64,000 nucleotides of DNA from CAZKTO01 sp964555685 (lineage in GTDB: Bacteria; Chloroflexota; Dehalococcoidia; SHYB01). Shown here piece by piece: positions 25,216 through 33,641 of this stretch. The stretch's first letter is position 1, and the number at the start of each line of letters is the position of its first letter. The stretch is taken from contig CAZKTO010000004.1 of NCBI GenBank assembly GCA_964555685.1, forward strand, positions 14,068 to 78,067. Direction: 5' to 3'. Both the position numbers and the translations under genes were made by a program. The notes beneath the pieces are model-generated. The model was not told where the DNA came from and made no database searches. It was given only the letters and a program-made list of their open reading frames with translations.

Positions 25216-26401
25216 TCCCCCTCCTCAAGATAAACGCTCCCGTGGGGTCGCTGTTGGCCGCCATGACGACGACGGCGCGGGCGTTGGGCGCCTGCGTCGT
25301 CGAGGCGCCGCGGATCTGGCGCACCGCCTCTAGCACGTTGTTGAAGCCGTGGATGAAGGCCTCCGAGTGCTGCCCGCCGTGGGTGTTCAGGGGCAAGCGG
25401 CCGCCGGGCCCCTCGAGGGCGCCGCCCTCGGAGAAGGGGCCGGCCTCGCCCCGGCCGCAGAAGCCCAGGTCCTCGAGGGCCAGGAGCGCCATGGGCGTGA
25501 AGTGGTCGTAGACGTACGCCGCGGCGATATCCTTGTGCTTGAAGTCCGACTGCTCGAAGAGCCTTCGGCCCAGGCCCGCGGCCATGCGGTCGCGCGGGAA
25601 ACGGAACCAGTCGCTGAGCTGGTAGTGGGCCGGCTGCACGTGCTGGGCGAAGGCGTGGACCACGGCCGGCGGCTGCGGCATGCTCCGGGCCTCCTCGGCG
25701 CGCGAAAGCACGACGGCGCAGGCCCCGTCCGTCTCGATGCAGCAGTCGAGGAGGCGCAGCGGGTCGGCGATCATGCGCGATTGGTGGTGGTCCTCCGGGG
25801 TGATGGGCGTGCGCATGACGGCGTTGGGGTTGCGGGAGGCGTGCTTGCGTAGCGCCACGGCCACGTTGGCGAAGTGGTCCTCCGTCCAGCCGTAGTCGTG
25901 CATGAGGCGCCGGGCGATGACCGCCATCTCCTGCGCCGGGCTCTGGATGCCGAAGGGCACGTGGTACTGGCCGTGGCTCGCGATGCGCGGCTCGACCTTC
26001 TCCCACGGGCGCCCGCCCTCGCTCGTACCGGGGCCGAAGACGGACCTGCGCCCCCTCGCCCGCGAACGGTAGGCGACGAGGTGCCTGCACAGCCCGGCGG
26101 CGACGCCCAGCGCCCCGTGTCCAACGACAGCGGCGTAGGCCCCGCCCCCGTGGGGCTGCGTGACATAATAGCCGGCGTTCCCGATGCCGAGGAGCTGGTA
26201 GAGGTGGTTGTTCAGCCCCTCCACCTGGAGGTTGTAGCAGGAGACGCCATCAATGTCTCTGGGTGTGAGGCCCGCGTCGGCGATGGCCTTGAGGATGGCC
26301 TCGGCGGCCATGCTCCACTCGGACCGGTTCAGCCCCTTCCCGTACTCGGTCTGGCCGATGCCGGTGATGGCGACCCCGTCTTGCCACCAGAGTTTAGGCA
26401 T
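25211..26401 (-). CDS. Thiolase-family protein (acetyl-CoA acetyltransferase/SCP2-like)
   Basis: A 396-aa thiolase-superfamily protein starting MPKLWWQDGVAITGIGQTEY. Landmarks are CRHLVAYRSRARG, DCCIETDGACAVVLSRAEEA (core CIETDGACAVV) and GGRLPLNTHGGQHSEAFIHG, the last containing the GGQ..E-H region of the non-decarboxylating SCP2-thiolase group. The nucleophilic Cys of classical thiolases is not obvious, so cleavage of an acyl-CoA or an aldol-type reaction with a DUF35 partner are both possible. It is a close paralog of 27241-28431 (same length). ATG 26401 is chosen by comparison with that paralog and with the copied start fragments. Confidence 0.87.
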   Translation of the reverse strand: MPKLWWQDGVAITGIGQTEYGKGLNRSEWSMAAEAILKAIADAGLTPRDIDGVSCYNLQVEGLNNHLYQLLGIGNAGYYVTQPHGGGAYAAVVGHGALGVAAGLCRHLVAYRSRARGRRSVFGPGTSEGGRPWEKVEPRIASHGQYHVPFGIQSPAQEMAVIARRLMHDYGWTEDHFANVAVALRKHASRNPNAVMRTPITPEDHHQSRMIADPLRLLDCCIETDGACAVVLSRAEEARSMPQPPAVVHAFAQHVQPAHYQLSDWFRFPRDRMAAGLGRRLFEQSDFKHKDIAAAYVYDHFTPMALLALEDLGFCGRGEAGPFSEGGALEGPGGRLPLNTHGGQHSEAFIHGFNNVLEAVRQIRGASTTQAPNARAVVVMAANSDPTGAFILRRGT

Positions 26402-26408
26402 GCTTATC

Positions 26409-26522
26409 GCCCTCTCCCCCAACCCCTCTCCTGAAGGGAGAGGGGCGATTCCCCCTTCCCTACCAGGGAAGGGGGCCAGGGGGTTAGGGTCTCCCCCGGT
26501 CCTGCCACCAGAGTTTGGTCAT
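26409..26522 (+). repeat. Double-hairpin repeat followed by a thiolase-start fragment
   Basis: The double hairpin 26409-26489 ends CCAGGGGGTTAGGG. At 26499-26522 there is a 24-bp copy (about 20 of 24 identical) of the thiolase start region, reverse strand MTKLWWQD. The first codons of a thiolase therefore occur on both sides of the repeat. Confidence 0.78.
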
Positions 26523-26531
26523 GCTGGTTCC

Positions 26532-27233
26532 TTACGGCCGGCTCCGATAACACGTGTCACACAACGGCTTCGCATATGTCACCATCGTCTCTTTGCCGCA
26601 AGCGTGGCAGAACTTCTCCGGGTAGTTCTCGTTTTTCCACTGTGCCCACTCGTTGTAGCAATTGTCACAAAGCGGCTTCTCTTGGTCTAAGGCAATGTCA
26701 GCGCGACAGCGGATGCAGACGCCCTCAGGGGCTCTCGGATCACGGGCGCGGGCGCTTGGTCGGCTGGTTTGCTGTTGAACGTTCTCCACCGGCTCAGCGA
26801 GGCGCCTTAATGTGTTGTCCACGTAATCACGGATGTGTGTTTGAAGCGCTGGGTCAGCTACAAGGATCGCGATCTCTCGCGAATTCGCGAACGACCCTTT
26901 GGTGAAGTTAATAGAGCCGATGACCACCGAATGTTCATTGAGATATATCTTCGCGTGTAGACCAGGGACGGATTGAACCTTTATCCGGTTCTCCTGCAAC
27001 CATTCGATGTCGGCCCGCCGATCCAGTTGTTTTTGGGGGTCGTCCTCATACCTGACCAAGAACTCGACACGTACGCCGGATTTTGCTGCTATACGTAATT
27101 CGTCTTTTGCATGGCCCCATAGGCCCAGGTAAGGAGTGACAATGACGGCGTGCCGTTTGGCGTCGCGGATAACACCGAGCACCGCAGAATCGACTTCATC
27201 GTCCGAATAGAACGCCTTTCGGGATTGCTCCAT
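26532..27233 (-). CDS. Phospholipase D-like nuclease-family protein with C-terminal zinc ribbons
   Basis: A 233-aa protein with one PLD (HKD) motif: HAKIYLNEHSVVIGSINFT at about residues 93-111 (H.K....GS.N). The C-terminal third holds two cysteine groups (CIRCRAD...CDNC and CHACGKE...CDTC), likely zinc ribbons. One HKD motif per chain suggests a dimer, as in Nuc/BfiL-type nucleases, so DNA or RNA may be the substrate; a phospholipase role is less likely. It is clearly less GC-rich than the surrounding genes and sits between two paralogous thiolase genes, so it looks acquired. It ends 7 bp before the neighbouring thiolase. Confidence 0.82.
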   Translation of the reverse strand: MEQSRKAFYSDDEVDSAVLGVIRDAKRHAVIVTPYLGLWGHAKDELRIAAKSGVRVEFLVRYEDDPQKQLDRRADIEWLQENRIKVQSVPGLHAKIYLNEHSVVIGSINFTKGSFANSREIAILVADPALQTHIRDYVDNTLRRLAEPVENVQQQTSRPSARARDPRAPEGVCIRCRADIALDQEKPLCDNCYNEWAQWKNENYPEKFCHACGKETMVTYAKPLCDTCYRSRP

Positions 27234-27240
27234 AAGAACT

Positions 27241-28431
27241 CTACTCCTTCCTCAGAATAAACGCCCCCGTCGGGTCGCTGGAGGCCGCCGAGACGACGAC
27301 GGCCTTGCAGTCCGGCGCCTGCGTCGTGGACGTCCCGCGGACCTGGCGCACCGCCTCGGTCACGTTGTTCATCCCGTGGATGAACGCCTCCGAGTGCTGC
27401 CCGCCGTGGGTGTTCAGCGGCAGCCGCCCGCCCGGCCCCTCCAGCGCGCCGCCCTCCGAGAACGCCCCACCCTCGCCGCGACTGCAGAAGCCCAGGTCCT
27501 CGAGGGCCAGCAGCACCATCGGCGTGAAGTGGTCGTAGACCATCACCGCGCCGATGTCATTGGGCTTGAGATCGGACATGGCCCACAGGCGCCGTCCCAG
27601 CTCGAGGGCCATCGTGTCGCGGCCGTGCCGCCACCACTCGGTTAGGTGATAGTGGGCCGGCTGCGTGTGCTGCGCGACGGCGTGGATGATGGCCGGCCTG
27701 TGTCTCAGGTTGCGCGCCTCGCCGGCCCGCGACACGACGACCGCCACGGCGCCGTCCGTCTCGATGCAGCAGTCGAGGAGGCGCAGCGGGTCGGCGATGA
27801 TGCGCGACTGGTGATGGTCCTCGCGCGTGATGGGGCCGCGCGGCCTCATGACGGCGTGGGGGTTGCGGACGGCGTGCTTGCGCAACGCGATGGCGACGCT
27901 GGCGAAGTGCTCCTCGGTGTAGCCGTAGTCGTGCATGAGGCGCCGGGCGATGACGGCCATCTCCTGCGCGGGGCTCTGGATGCCAAAGGGTACGTGGTAC
28001 TGGCCCGTGCCGGGGATGCGCGCCGCCACCTTCTCCCACGGACGCCCGCCCTGGTCCGACCCGGGGCCGAAGACGGACTTGCGCCCCCGCGCCCGCGACC
28101 GGAAGCAGACGACGTGGTTGCACAGGCCCGCCGCGACCCCCAGCGCCGCCGAGATGACGACGCCTGCGTAGCTCCCGCCCCCGTGGGGCTGGTCGGCGTA
28201 GTAGCCGATCTCGCCCAGGCCGATCGTCTGGTGGAGCTGGTTCTCCCACTCGTCCTGGATGTGGTAGCGGACGACGCCGTCGATCTGCTCGGGCCGCAGC
28301 CCCGCGTCGTCGATGGCCTTGAGGATCGCCTCGGCGGCCATGTCCATGACGCTGCGGTTCAGCCCCTGGGAGAAGGCCGTCTGGCCGATGCCGGTGATGG
28401 CGGCCTTATCCTGAATGGGGCTCTTGGGCAT
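27241..28431 (-). CDS. Thiolase-family protein (SCP2-like), paralog
   Basis: 396 aa, starting MPKSPIQDKAAITGIGQTAF. It shares with 25211-26401 the landmarks DCCIETDGAVAVVVSRAGEA (core CIETDGAVAVV), GFCSRGEGGAFSEGGALEG and GGRLPLNTHGGQHSEAFIHG. Non-decarboxylating thiolases of this group act in acyl-CoA chain cleavage, usually with a DUF35 protein encoded beside them. Here the nearest DUF35 gene is 2.6 kb downstream. The two thiolase copies probably arose by duplication and later received different inserted genes between them. Confidence 0.87.
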   Translation of the reverse strand: MPKSPIQDKAAITGIGQTAFSQGLNRSVMDMAAEAILKAIDDAGLRPEQIDGVVRYHIQDEWENQLHQTIGLGEIGYYADQPHGGGSYAGVVISAALGVAAGLCNHVVCFRSRARGRKSVFGPGSDQGGRPWEKVAARIPGTGQYHVPFGIQSPAQEMAVIARRLMHDYGYTEEHFASVAIALRKHAVRNPHAVMRPRGPITREDHHQSRIIADPLRLLDCCIETDGAVAVVVSRAGEARNLRHRPAIIHAVAQHTQPAHYHLTEWWRHGRDTMALELGRRLWAMSDLKPNDIGAVMVYDHFTPMVLLALEDLGFCSRGEGGAFSEGGALEGPGGRLPLNTHGGQHSEAFIHGMNNVTEAVRQVRGTSTTQAPDCKAVVVSAASSDPTGAFILRKE

Positions 28432-28455
28432 GGGGTTCTTAGAAGAATTCCTTAG

Positions 28456-28686
28456 CTACGCGGCCCCTACTTCAACAAACTCCCCTTGGGAGCTGGGCGT
28501 TGGGACAGGCAGTCCCTGCCGCTGGAGATCCTCGATGTGCAACTTGATAGCCTCGCGGATGAGCCGCAGCAACTCCTTCCGGGTCTCTCCGATGGCTATG
28601 CACCCCGGAAGGTCCGGAACATGTGCGCCCCAACTCGTCTTGCCCCTCTCGACTACTACCATGTACCGCATGACGGCCTGCCTCAC
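28456..28686 (-). CDS. hicB: HicB-family antitoxin
   Basis: A 76-aa protein with the HicB partial RNase H-like fold: YMVVVERGKTSWGAHVPDLPG and CIAIGETRKELLRLIREAI (cores WGAHVPDLPGC and GETRKE). HicB neutralises the mRNA interferase HicA and represses the operon. The start overlaps the hicA stop by 4 bases (ATGA), the normal hicAB coupling. No separate DNA-binding domain is seen, so autoregulation, if any, would use the N-terminal fold. The module lies between a thiolase and a CoA-transferase gene. Confidence 0.9.
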   Translation of the reverse strand: MRQAVMRYMVVVERGKTSWGAHVPDLPGCIAIGETRKELLRLIREAIKLHIEDLQRQGLPVPTPSSQGEFVEVGAA

Positions 28687-28871
28687 TTCTTCAAGCCAGC
28701 CTGTTTGAGCGCGGAGTTCAAGGTGCCCGGCGGGATCTCAAGGCTCGGTTTCCCAGCTACGGTCACAGTCCCCACCTTACCCGGGTGCTTGTACTGGCGA
28801 TGGCTGCCTTTGGTTCGCACCAATCGCCACCCCTCCTTCTCTAGAAGCCGGATCAATTCTCTGACCTTCAA
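28683..28871 (-). CDS. hicA: HicA-family toxin (mRNA interferase)
   Basis: 62 aa with the double-stranded-RNA-binding-like HicA fold: MKVRELIRLLEKEGW, RTKGSHRQYKHPGK (catalytic His in GSH) and VAGKPSLEIPPGTLNSALKQ. It cleaves mRNA when not bound by HicB. It is the first gene of the pair, as in most hicAB systems. Its codon use is less GC-biased than that of the metabolic neighbours. Confidence 0.92.
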   Translation of the reverse strand: MKVRELIRLLEKEGWRLVRTKGSHRQYKHPGKVGTVTVAGKPSLEIPPGTLNSALKQAGLKK

Positions 28872-29006
28872 GAGTCTCCCAGCGCCGGCTCATCCTCCTC
28901 TTAACGCTCTGAATCAGCAGGCGAAACCGCGCCGTGTGCAGCGGCTGCGCGTGTTTGCTCATTGGTCAAGGTGCGTGCTCTTTCAGGATTGACCGTCCTG
29001 ACATGC

Positions 29007-30209
29007 TCAGAGCACGCCGCGCTCGCGGAGGCCGGCGATCTGCTCCCACGAGTACCCGAACTCCTGGAGGACCTCCTCCGTGTGCTGCCCGAACTCCGGC
29101 GCCGCGCTCCGGGCCTGCGCCGGCGTCTCGCTCAGCTTCACCGTCACGCCCACCTGCCTCAGCTTGCCATGCACCGGGTGGGGCACCTCCGTCACGTAGT
29201 TGTTGGCGATGACCTGGGGGTCCTTCGGGATGTCCTCGTGCGTCTGCACCGGCCCGGCGATGATGCTCCGGGCCTTGAGCAGGCGCACCCACTCGTCCCG
29301 CGGCCGGTTGGCAAAGAGCCGGTCCAGGGTCTCGATCAGCGGCTTGCAGTTGCCGTACCGCGTCAGGTGGTCCTTGAAGCGCGGGTCCTCCAGCAGCTCC
29401 GGCGCCCCGATGACTTCGCAGAAGTCGGCCCAGTAGCGGTCCGATTGGTTGCATCCCAGCGCGATCCACTTGCCGTCGCTGCACCGGTAGAGGTTCCACA
29501 GAGGGTTGCCGGCCTCCTGGCGCCGCCCGTGGGTGAACAGGTTCCCCGCCATGAGGTAGAAGTTCAGGGCCATGGCCTGGAGCGTGAGCTGTCCGCCGAG
29601 CTGGGAGGTCTGCACGTGCTGCCCCACGCCGAACCGCTCCCGCGCCACCAGCGCCGACATGATGCCGTACGCCAGGATGATGGCGCCGGTCTGATCGGCC
29701 AGGCCGCCGGCGACCTTGTACGTGACCTCTTCATCGGGCGTGGACATGAGCCACGTGAACCCGCCGCGGGCCTGGCCCACGATGTCGAAGACCGGGTCGC
29801 GGGCGTCGGGCCCCAGGTCGCCCAGGCCCGTCACGGACCCGTAGATGATGCGCGGGTTCACCTTCCGCACGCTCTCGTAGCCGACGCCCAGCTTCTCGAC
29901 GACGCCCAGGCGGAAGTTCTGGGTCACCACGTCCGCCTTCTTCGCCATCGCCATGAAGATATCGCGCCCCTCTGGACTCTTCAGATTGAGCGTCATGCTC
30001 CGCTTGTTACGGTTCATGGTCTCGAAGTACACGTTGATGGGGCGCGGCTTGGGCGATCGGGCGCTCATGGCGCGGCCGGGGTCGCCGTTGACCGGGTCCT
30101 CGATCTTGATGACGCTGGCTCCCATGTCCGAGAGCATGGTCGTCGCGAAGGGGCCGTTCTGCCAGATGGTCATGTCGAGGACGGTGATGCCGTCGAGGGG
30201 TGAAGGCAT
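29007..30209 (-). CDS. CaiB/BaiF family CoA transferase
   Basis: 400 aa from ATG 30209, whose downstream start LDGITVLDMTIWQNGPFATT matches the family N-terminus. Other landmarks are GASVIKIEDPVNGDPGRAM and NRNKRSMTLNLKSPEG, with active-site Asp candidate in AGGLADQTGAI. It would transfer CoA between carboxylic acids. The longer upstream reading is atypical and is rejected. It is single-domain and of normal length. The CoA donor and acceptor cannot be predicted. Confidence 0.9.
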   Translation of the reverse strand: MPSPLDGITVLDMTIWQNGPFATTMLSDMGASVIKIEDPVNGDPGRAMSARSPKPRPINVYFETMNRNKRSMTLNLKSPEGRDIFMAMAKKADVVTQNFRLGVVEKLGVGYESVRKVNPRIIYGSVTGLGDLGPDARDPVFDIVGQARGGFTWLMSTPDEEVTYKVAGGLADQTGAIILAYGIMSALVARERFGVGQHVQTSQLGGQLTLQAMALNFYLMAGNLFTHGRRQEAGNPLWNLYRCSDGKWIALGCNQSDRYWADFCEVIGAPELLEDPRFKDHLTRYGNCKPLIETLDRLFANRPRDEWVRLLKARSIIAGPVQTHEDIPKDPQVIANNYVTEVPHPVHGKLRQVGVTVKLSETPAQARSAAPEFGQHTEEVLQEFGYSWEQIAGLRERGVL

Positions 30210-30353
30210 GGACGCTCTCTCCCGGTCCGCATCCGCCTGAGGAGGACGGCGGGCACCCGGCGACGCCGGAGGCTCGCGCGACAGAGTAGATCGTGGGGCT
30301 ACTCTAGCCCTGGCCTCGGCGGATGTCAACGCACGCCTCCGAGCCAGAGGTCT

Positions 30354-30779
30354 TTACGTGGTGAGGTCTTCCATCAGCTCAACAGGCAGGCCGTCCGGGT
30401 CGGCCACGTAGAAGCTGCGCTTGCCGCCCGGCAGCCGCTCGATAGGCGAGACGAAGGCGCTCCCGCACGCCAAGGCCAACTCCCGCCGCCGCTGGAAGTC
30501 CGGCGCGTTGAAGCACAGGTGGGGGTTGCCGCCGCGCCGGTGATGCAGGGTCAGCGCCTCGCCGCCGGCGGCCAGGTACTGCACCAGCTGGAGCGTGAAG
30601 CCCCCGAGGGTCAGCTGCGCCACGCGGATGCGGGCCCCTTCGTTGCCCGTCAGCCGGTCGAACCACGGCCCGCCCGTCTCGTTGCGCCGGCCTTCCGTCA
30701 TGCCGGCGACGTCCCGGTAGAAGGCGACCGACGCCCCCAGGTCTCGCACGGTCAGGCCCATGTGGTTCAGGGTGGCCAT
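30354..30779 (-). CDS. Glyoxalase/VOC-superfamily protein
   Basis: A 141-aa VOC protein with two beta-alpha-beta modules: MATLNHMGLTVRDLGASVAF (metal His in LNHMGL) and NPHLCFNAPDFQRRREL, ending FYVADPDGLPVELME (Glu ligand in VELME). VOC enzymes include glyoxalases, methylmalonyl-CoA epimerases and dioxygenases. The ATG at 30779 is followed on its strand by normal VOC sequence; upstream of it lies a repeat. It sits between two CoA-transferase genes, so an acyl-CoA role is conceivable but unproven. Confidence 0.85.
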   Translation of the reverse strand: MATLNHMGLTVRDLGASVAFYRDVAGMTEGRRNETGGPWFDRLTGNEGARIRVAQLTLGGFTLQLVQYLAAGGEALTLHHRRGGNPHLCFNAPDFQRRRELALACGSAFVSPIERLPGGKRSFYVADPDGLPVELMEDLTT

Positions 30780-30792
30780 GGATGCGGCTGCC

Positions 30793-30903
30793 GCCCTCTC
30801 CCCCAGCCCCTCTCCTGAGCGGAGAGGGGCGCACCGCGTTCCCCCTTCCCTTGCAGGGAAGGGGGCCAGGCGCCGTCCTGAGCTTGTCGAAGGAGGGTTA
30901 GGG
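30793..30903 (+). repeat. Double-hairpin repeat with an internal secondary insert
   Basis: The usual two hairpins are present, but the tail GGGGGCCAG...GGGTTAGGG is split by CGCCGTCCTGAGCTTGTCG-AAGGA. The same insert occurs at 16743-16772, which shows that the composite itself has been copied. Confidence 0.8.
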
Positions 30904-30910
30904 CTCTGTC

Positions 30911-32164
30911 CTACCCTATCTTCACCTCGGTCGATATGATCCCCCGCGCCTTGAGGTCTGTGAGCTCGGCGTTGGAGAGGCGCAGCACCTCGCCGAAGAC
31001 GAAGTCGTTGTCCTCGCCCAGCGTTGGGGGCGCCTTGCGCGCCTTGACGGGCGTCCGGGAGAGGATGGCCGGGAAGCCGTAGTAGGGATGCCGCCCGCCG
31101 TTCACGGGCCGGTCGATCCATTGGATGAAGTCGCGGGCCTTGAGCTGGGGGTCGTGGACGATGCTGGCCGCGTTGTTGGCGGCCCCCGCGGGCACGCCGC
31201 GAGATTGGAGCAGCGTCATGACCTCGCGCGGCTCCCGCTCGCGCGTCCATGCGGCGATGGGCTCCCGCAGCGCGGCCTCGTTCTGCCAGCGGCTCAGGGC
31301 GTCGGCGAAGCGCGCGTCCTTGGCGAGCTCTGGGCGTCCCATCGCCCCGCACAGCGCCTGGAACTGCGCGTCCGTCTGCACCGTGATGGCCACCCACTGG
31401 TCCTGGCCCCCTTCGGCAGGGCTCAGGGCAGGCTTGCAAGGGAAGGCCCCGTGGGGAGCCCACGCCGGGTGCCGGTTGGCGTCCCGCTCCCGCACCCGTC
31501 CGTTCATCGTATAGTCCAGGATGGCGGCGGCGTTCAGGTAGGACGCCCCCTCGGTCGTCGAGAAGTCGATGTACTGGCCCTGGCCCGTCCGGCGCCGGTG
31601 CTCCAGCGCGATGAGGACGGCCACGGCCGCGTACATCCCGCCGATGGGGTCGGTCATGGCCGAGTGGGCGATGGGCTCCCGGTCCGCGTAGCCGCTCATG
31701 TACGTGATCCCGGAGGCCTCCTCGAACTGTGGCCCGAAGCCCACGTAGTGCTCCCACGGCCCCCCGTGCCCGAAGCCGGGCATCGAGAGCAGGACCGCTG
31801 TGGGATTGGCCCGCCGCACGAACTCGTAGCCGAGGCCCAGGTTCTTGATCACGCGGGTGCTATAGTTCTCGGCCACCACGTCGCTCACGCTGATCAGGCG
31901 GCGCAGCAGCTCCAGCCCTTCGGGCTTCCCGAGGTCGAGCGTACAGCCGTATTTGTTGACGTTGGTGCCGTTGAAGATGGGCGCCCACTCCCAGAAGTTG
32001 GGGCGGCCCGCCCCGGCGCCCTGCGTCCGCACGCTATCGCCCCGGCCTGCGGGTTCGACCTTGATGACCTGCGCGCCCAGGTGGCCCAGGAACTGGGTGC
32101 TGAAGGGGCCGGCCCAGAACTGGGTCAGGTCGGCCACCCGCACGCCCGAGAGAGGAAGGCTCAT
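30911..32164 (-). CDS. CaiB/BaiF family CoA transferase with short repeat-encoded insert
   Basis: 417 aa: LSGVRVADLTQFWAGPFSTQ at the start, GAQVIKVEPAGRGDSVR, and Asp candidate in IGGMYAAVAVL preceded by SAMTDPIGG. In APHGAFPCKPALSPAEGGQDQWVAI (core FPCKPALSPAEGGQDQW) about nine residues are extra relative to usual family members. Their DNA (about 31404-31431) matches the interspersed GCCCTGAGC/GCCGAAGGG repeat. A different repeat hairpin interrupts the same loop in domain 2 of the double CoA transferase at 21553-24132. The gene is 4 bp from the next CoA transferase, so the two probably form one transcript. Confidence 0.9.
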   Translation of the reverse strand: MSLPLSGVRVADLTQFWAGPFSTQFLGHLGAQVIKVEPAGRGDSVRTQGAGAGRPNFWEWAPIFNGTNVNKYGCTLDLGKPEGLELLRRLISVSDVVAENYSTRVIKNLGLGYEFVRRANPTAVLLSMPGFGHGGPWEHYVGFGPQFEEASGITYMSGYADREPIAHSAMTDPIGGMYAAVAVLIALEHRRRTGQGQYIDFSTTEGASYLNAAAILDYTMNGRVRERDANRHPAWAPHGAFPCKPALSPAEGGQDQWVAITVQTDAQFQALCGAMGRPELAKDARFADALSRWQNEAALREPIAAWTREREPREVMTLLQSRGVPAGAANNAASIVHDPQLKARDFIQWIDRPVNGGRHPYYGFPAILSRTPVKARKAPPTLGEDNDFVFGEVLRLSNAELTDLKARGIISTEVKIG

Positions 32165-32168
32165 GGCG

Positions 32169-33359
32169 TTACAGCACCCCCTGCTCGGAGAGGATCACCA
32201 GCTCGTCTTTGGAGAGGCCCAGCCGCCCGCAGTAGACCGCCTCGTTGTCGTCGCCCAGGGCGGGCGCCGGACGGGAGAGCCGCCAGGGCGTCTGCGCCAG
32301 GTTGAACGGGCGGCCAGGGCCGGTGACGGGGCCCGTGGCCCGGGTCCCCAGGTCGGTGAAGAAGCCGCGGGCGTTGAACTGGGGATTCTTCGCCACGTCC
32401 TCGGCGCTGGCCACCTTGACCATCGGGATCCGCAGCTCCTGCCCGCGGGACACGATCTCCTCGGCCGGGCGCTCCAGGAACCAGGGCGCGAGGATGGCCA
32501 TCGCCTCGTCGGCGTGCTCGATGCGGGCCAGCGGCGTCGCGAAGCGCGGGTCGTCCTGCAGGTGCGACATATCCAGCAGCACCGTCAGGTACTCCCACTG
32601 GTGCTGAAGCATCGTATAGAACCCGATGTACCCGTCCTTGCACCGCACGATGGAGATGGGGAAGCGGTTGCCGGAGCGCGGCATGAGCACGTTCCGGTAC
32701 GAGTAGCCCAGGGCCGTCGAGGGGAGCGCCGTGATGAGCGACTCGAGCACCGAGACGTCGGCCCGCTGGGCGCCCGTCTCGTCGCGGCCGTAGAGCGCCC
32801 CCAGCGTCGCGCTGGCGGCGTTGAGCCCGGCCACGAACTCGCTCACGTCTTCGCCCGCCCGCAGCGGCTCTCGCCCCGGCAGGCCCATGCTGATCATCAG
32901 GCTCCCCAGCGCCCACTGTACCAGGTCCGTCCCCTGGTAATCGCGGTACGGGCCCGACTGGCCGAAGTCGCTGATGGACGTGACGATCAGGCGCGGGTTC
33001 GCCTGCTGGAGCGCCTCGCCCGCGAGGCCCCACGCCGCCAGGACGCCCGGCCGCATCGTCTCAACGAGGACGTCGGTGTCCCGCAGCAGCTCCCTGAAGA
33101 TGACGGCGCCCGTGGCCGTGGAGGGGTCGAGCGTCACGCTCCGCTTGTTGGTGTTCAGGAAAAGATGGAGGCCTCCGGCCTCTGCGTCGATGCGGTCGCC
33201 GCGGAAGGGGCCCGCGCGCCGAACGGGGTCGCCCGCCACCGGCGGCTCGACCTTGACGACCTCGGCCCCGAAGTCGGCCAGGAACTTGGCGCAGAAGGCC
33301 CCCGCGATACGGTCGCTGAGTTCAATGATGCGTAAATGCTGGAGGGCCTGGTCCGGCAT
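32169..33359 (-). CDS. CaiB/BaiF family CoA transferase
   Basis: 396 aa from ATG 33359 (an ATG 18 bp upstream is also possible). LRIIELSDRIAGAFCAKFLA is the family start, followed by GAEVVKVEPPVAGDPVRR and NTNKRSVTLDPSTATG; the Asp candidate lies in SEFVAGLNAASATLG or nearby and is less clear than in the paralogs. It is coupled to the downstream CoA transferase (4-bp gap), so the two could form a heteromer. Substrate unknown. Confidence 0.87.
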   Translation of the reverse strand: MPDQALQHLRIIELSDRIAGAFCAKFLADFGAEVVKVEPPVAGDPVRRAGPFRGDRIDAEAGGLHLFLNTNKRSVTLDPSTATGAVIFRELLRDTDVLVETMRPGVLAAWGLAGEALQQANPRLIVTSISDFGQSGPYRDYQGTDLVQWALGSLMISMGLPGREPLRAGEDVSEFVAGLNAASATLGALYGRDETGAQRADVSVLESLITALPSTALGYSYRNVLMPRSGNRFPISIVRCKDGYIGFYTMLQHQWEYLTVLLDMSHLQDDPRFATPLARIEHADEAMAILAPWFLERPAEEIVSRGQELRIPMVKVASAEDVAKNPQFNARGFFTDLGTRATGPVTGPGRPFNLAQTPWRLSRPAPALGDDNEAVYCGRLGLSKDELVILSEQGVL

Positions 33360-33377
33360 GTGATGGTTCCCGTTCAC

Positions 33378-33641
33378 TCTTTGAGAGACCCTTCGCTGAC
33401 CGCCACGCTCGGCTCGCGGCTTCGGCTCAGGACTCGCGGAGTCTACCCTGAGCCTGACGAAGGGCTCGGCTCGACGACGCGGAGATGGCCGAGGGCCTGC
33501 GGGGCCCTGACCTCCTTGCTCTCCTTCGGCAGGCTCAGGACAGGCTCTTCCATGGCTGGCAAGGGGGCGCCTCCGCCTCTCTCTGCGCCGGCGAGGGGTC
33601 CGATCGTGGGCATCGCCATCATCGCCCGTCTTGCTCAGCGG
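33378..33641. other. Gene-free stretch with GAGCC/GAAGGG repeat fragments
   Basis: It contains several short copies of the motif CCTGAGCCTGACGAAGGGCT and its reverse (GGCAGGCTCAGGACAGGCTC), the same small repeat that is inserted within other repeats and CDSs. I see no gene, promoter or RNA in it. Confidence 0.5.
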
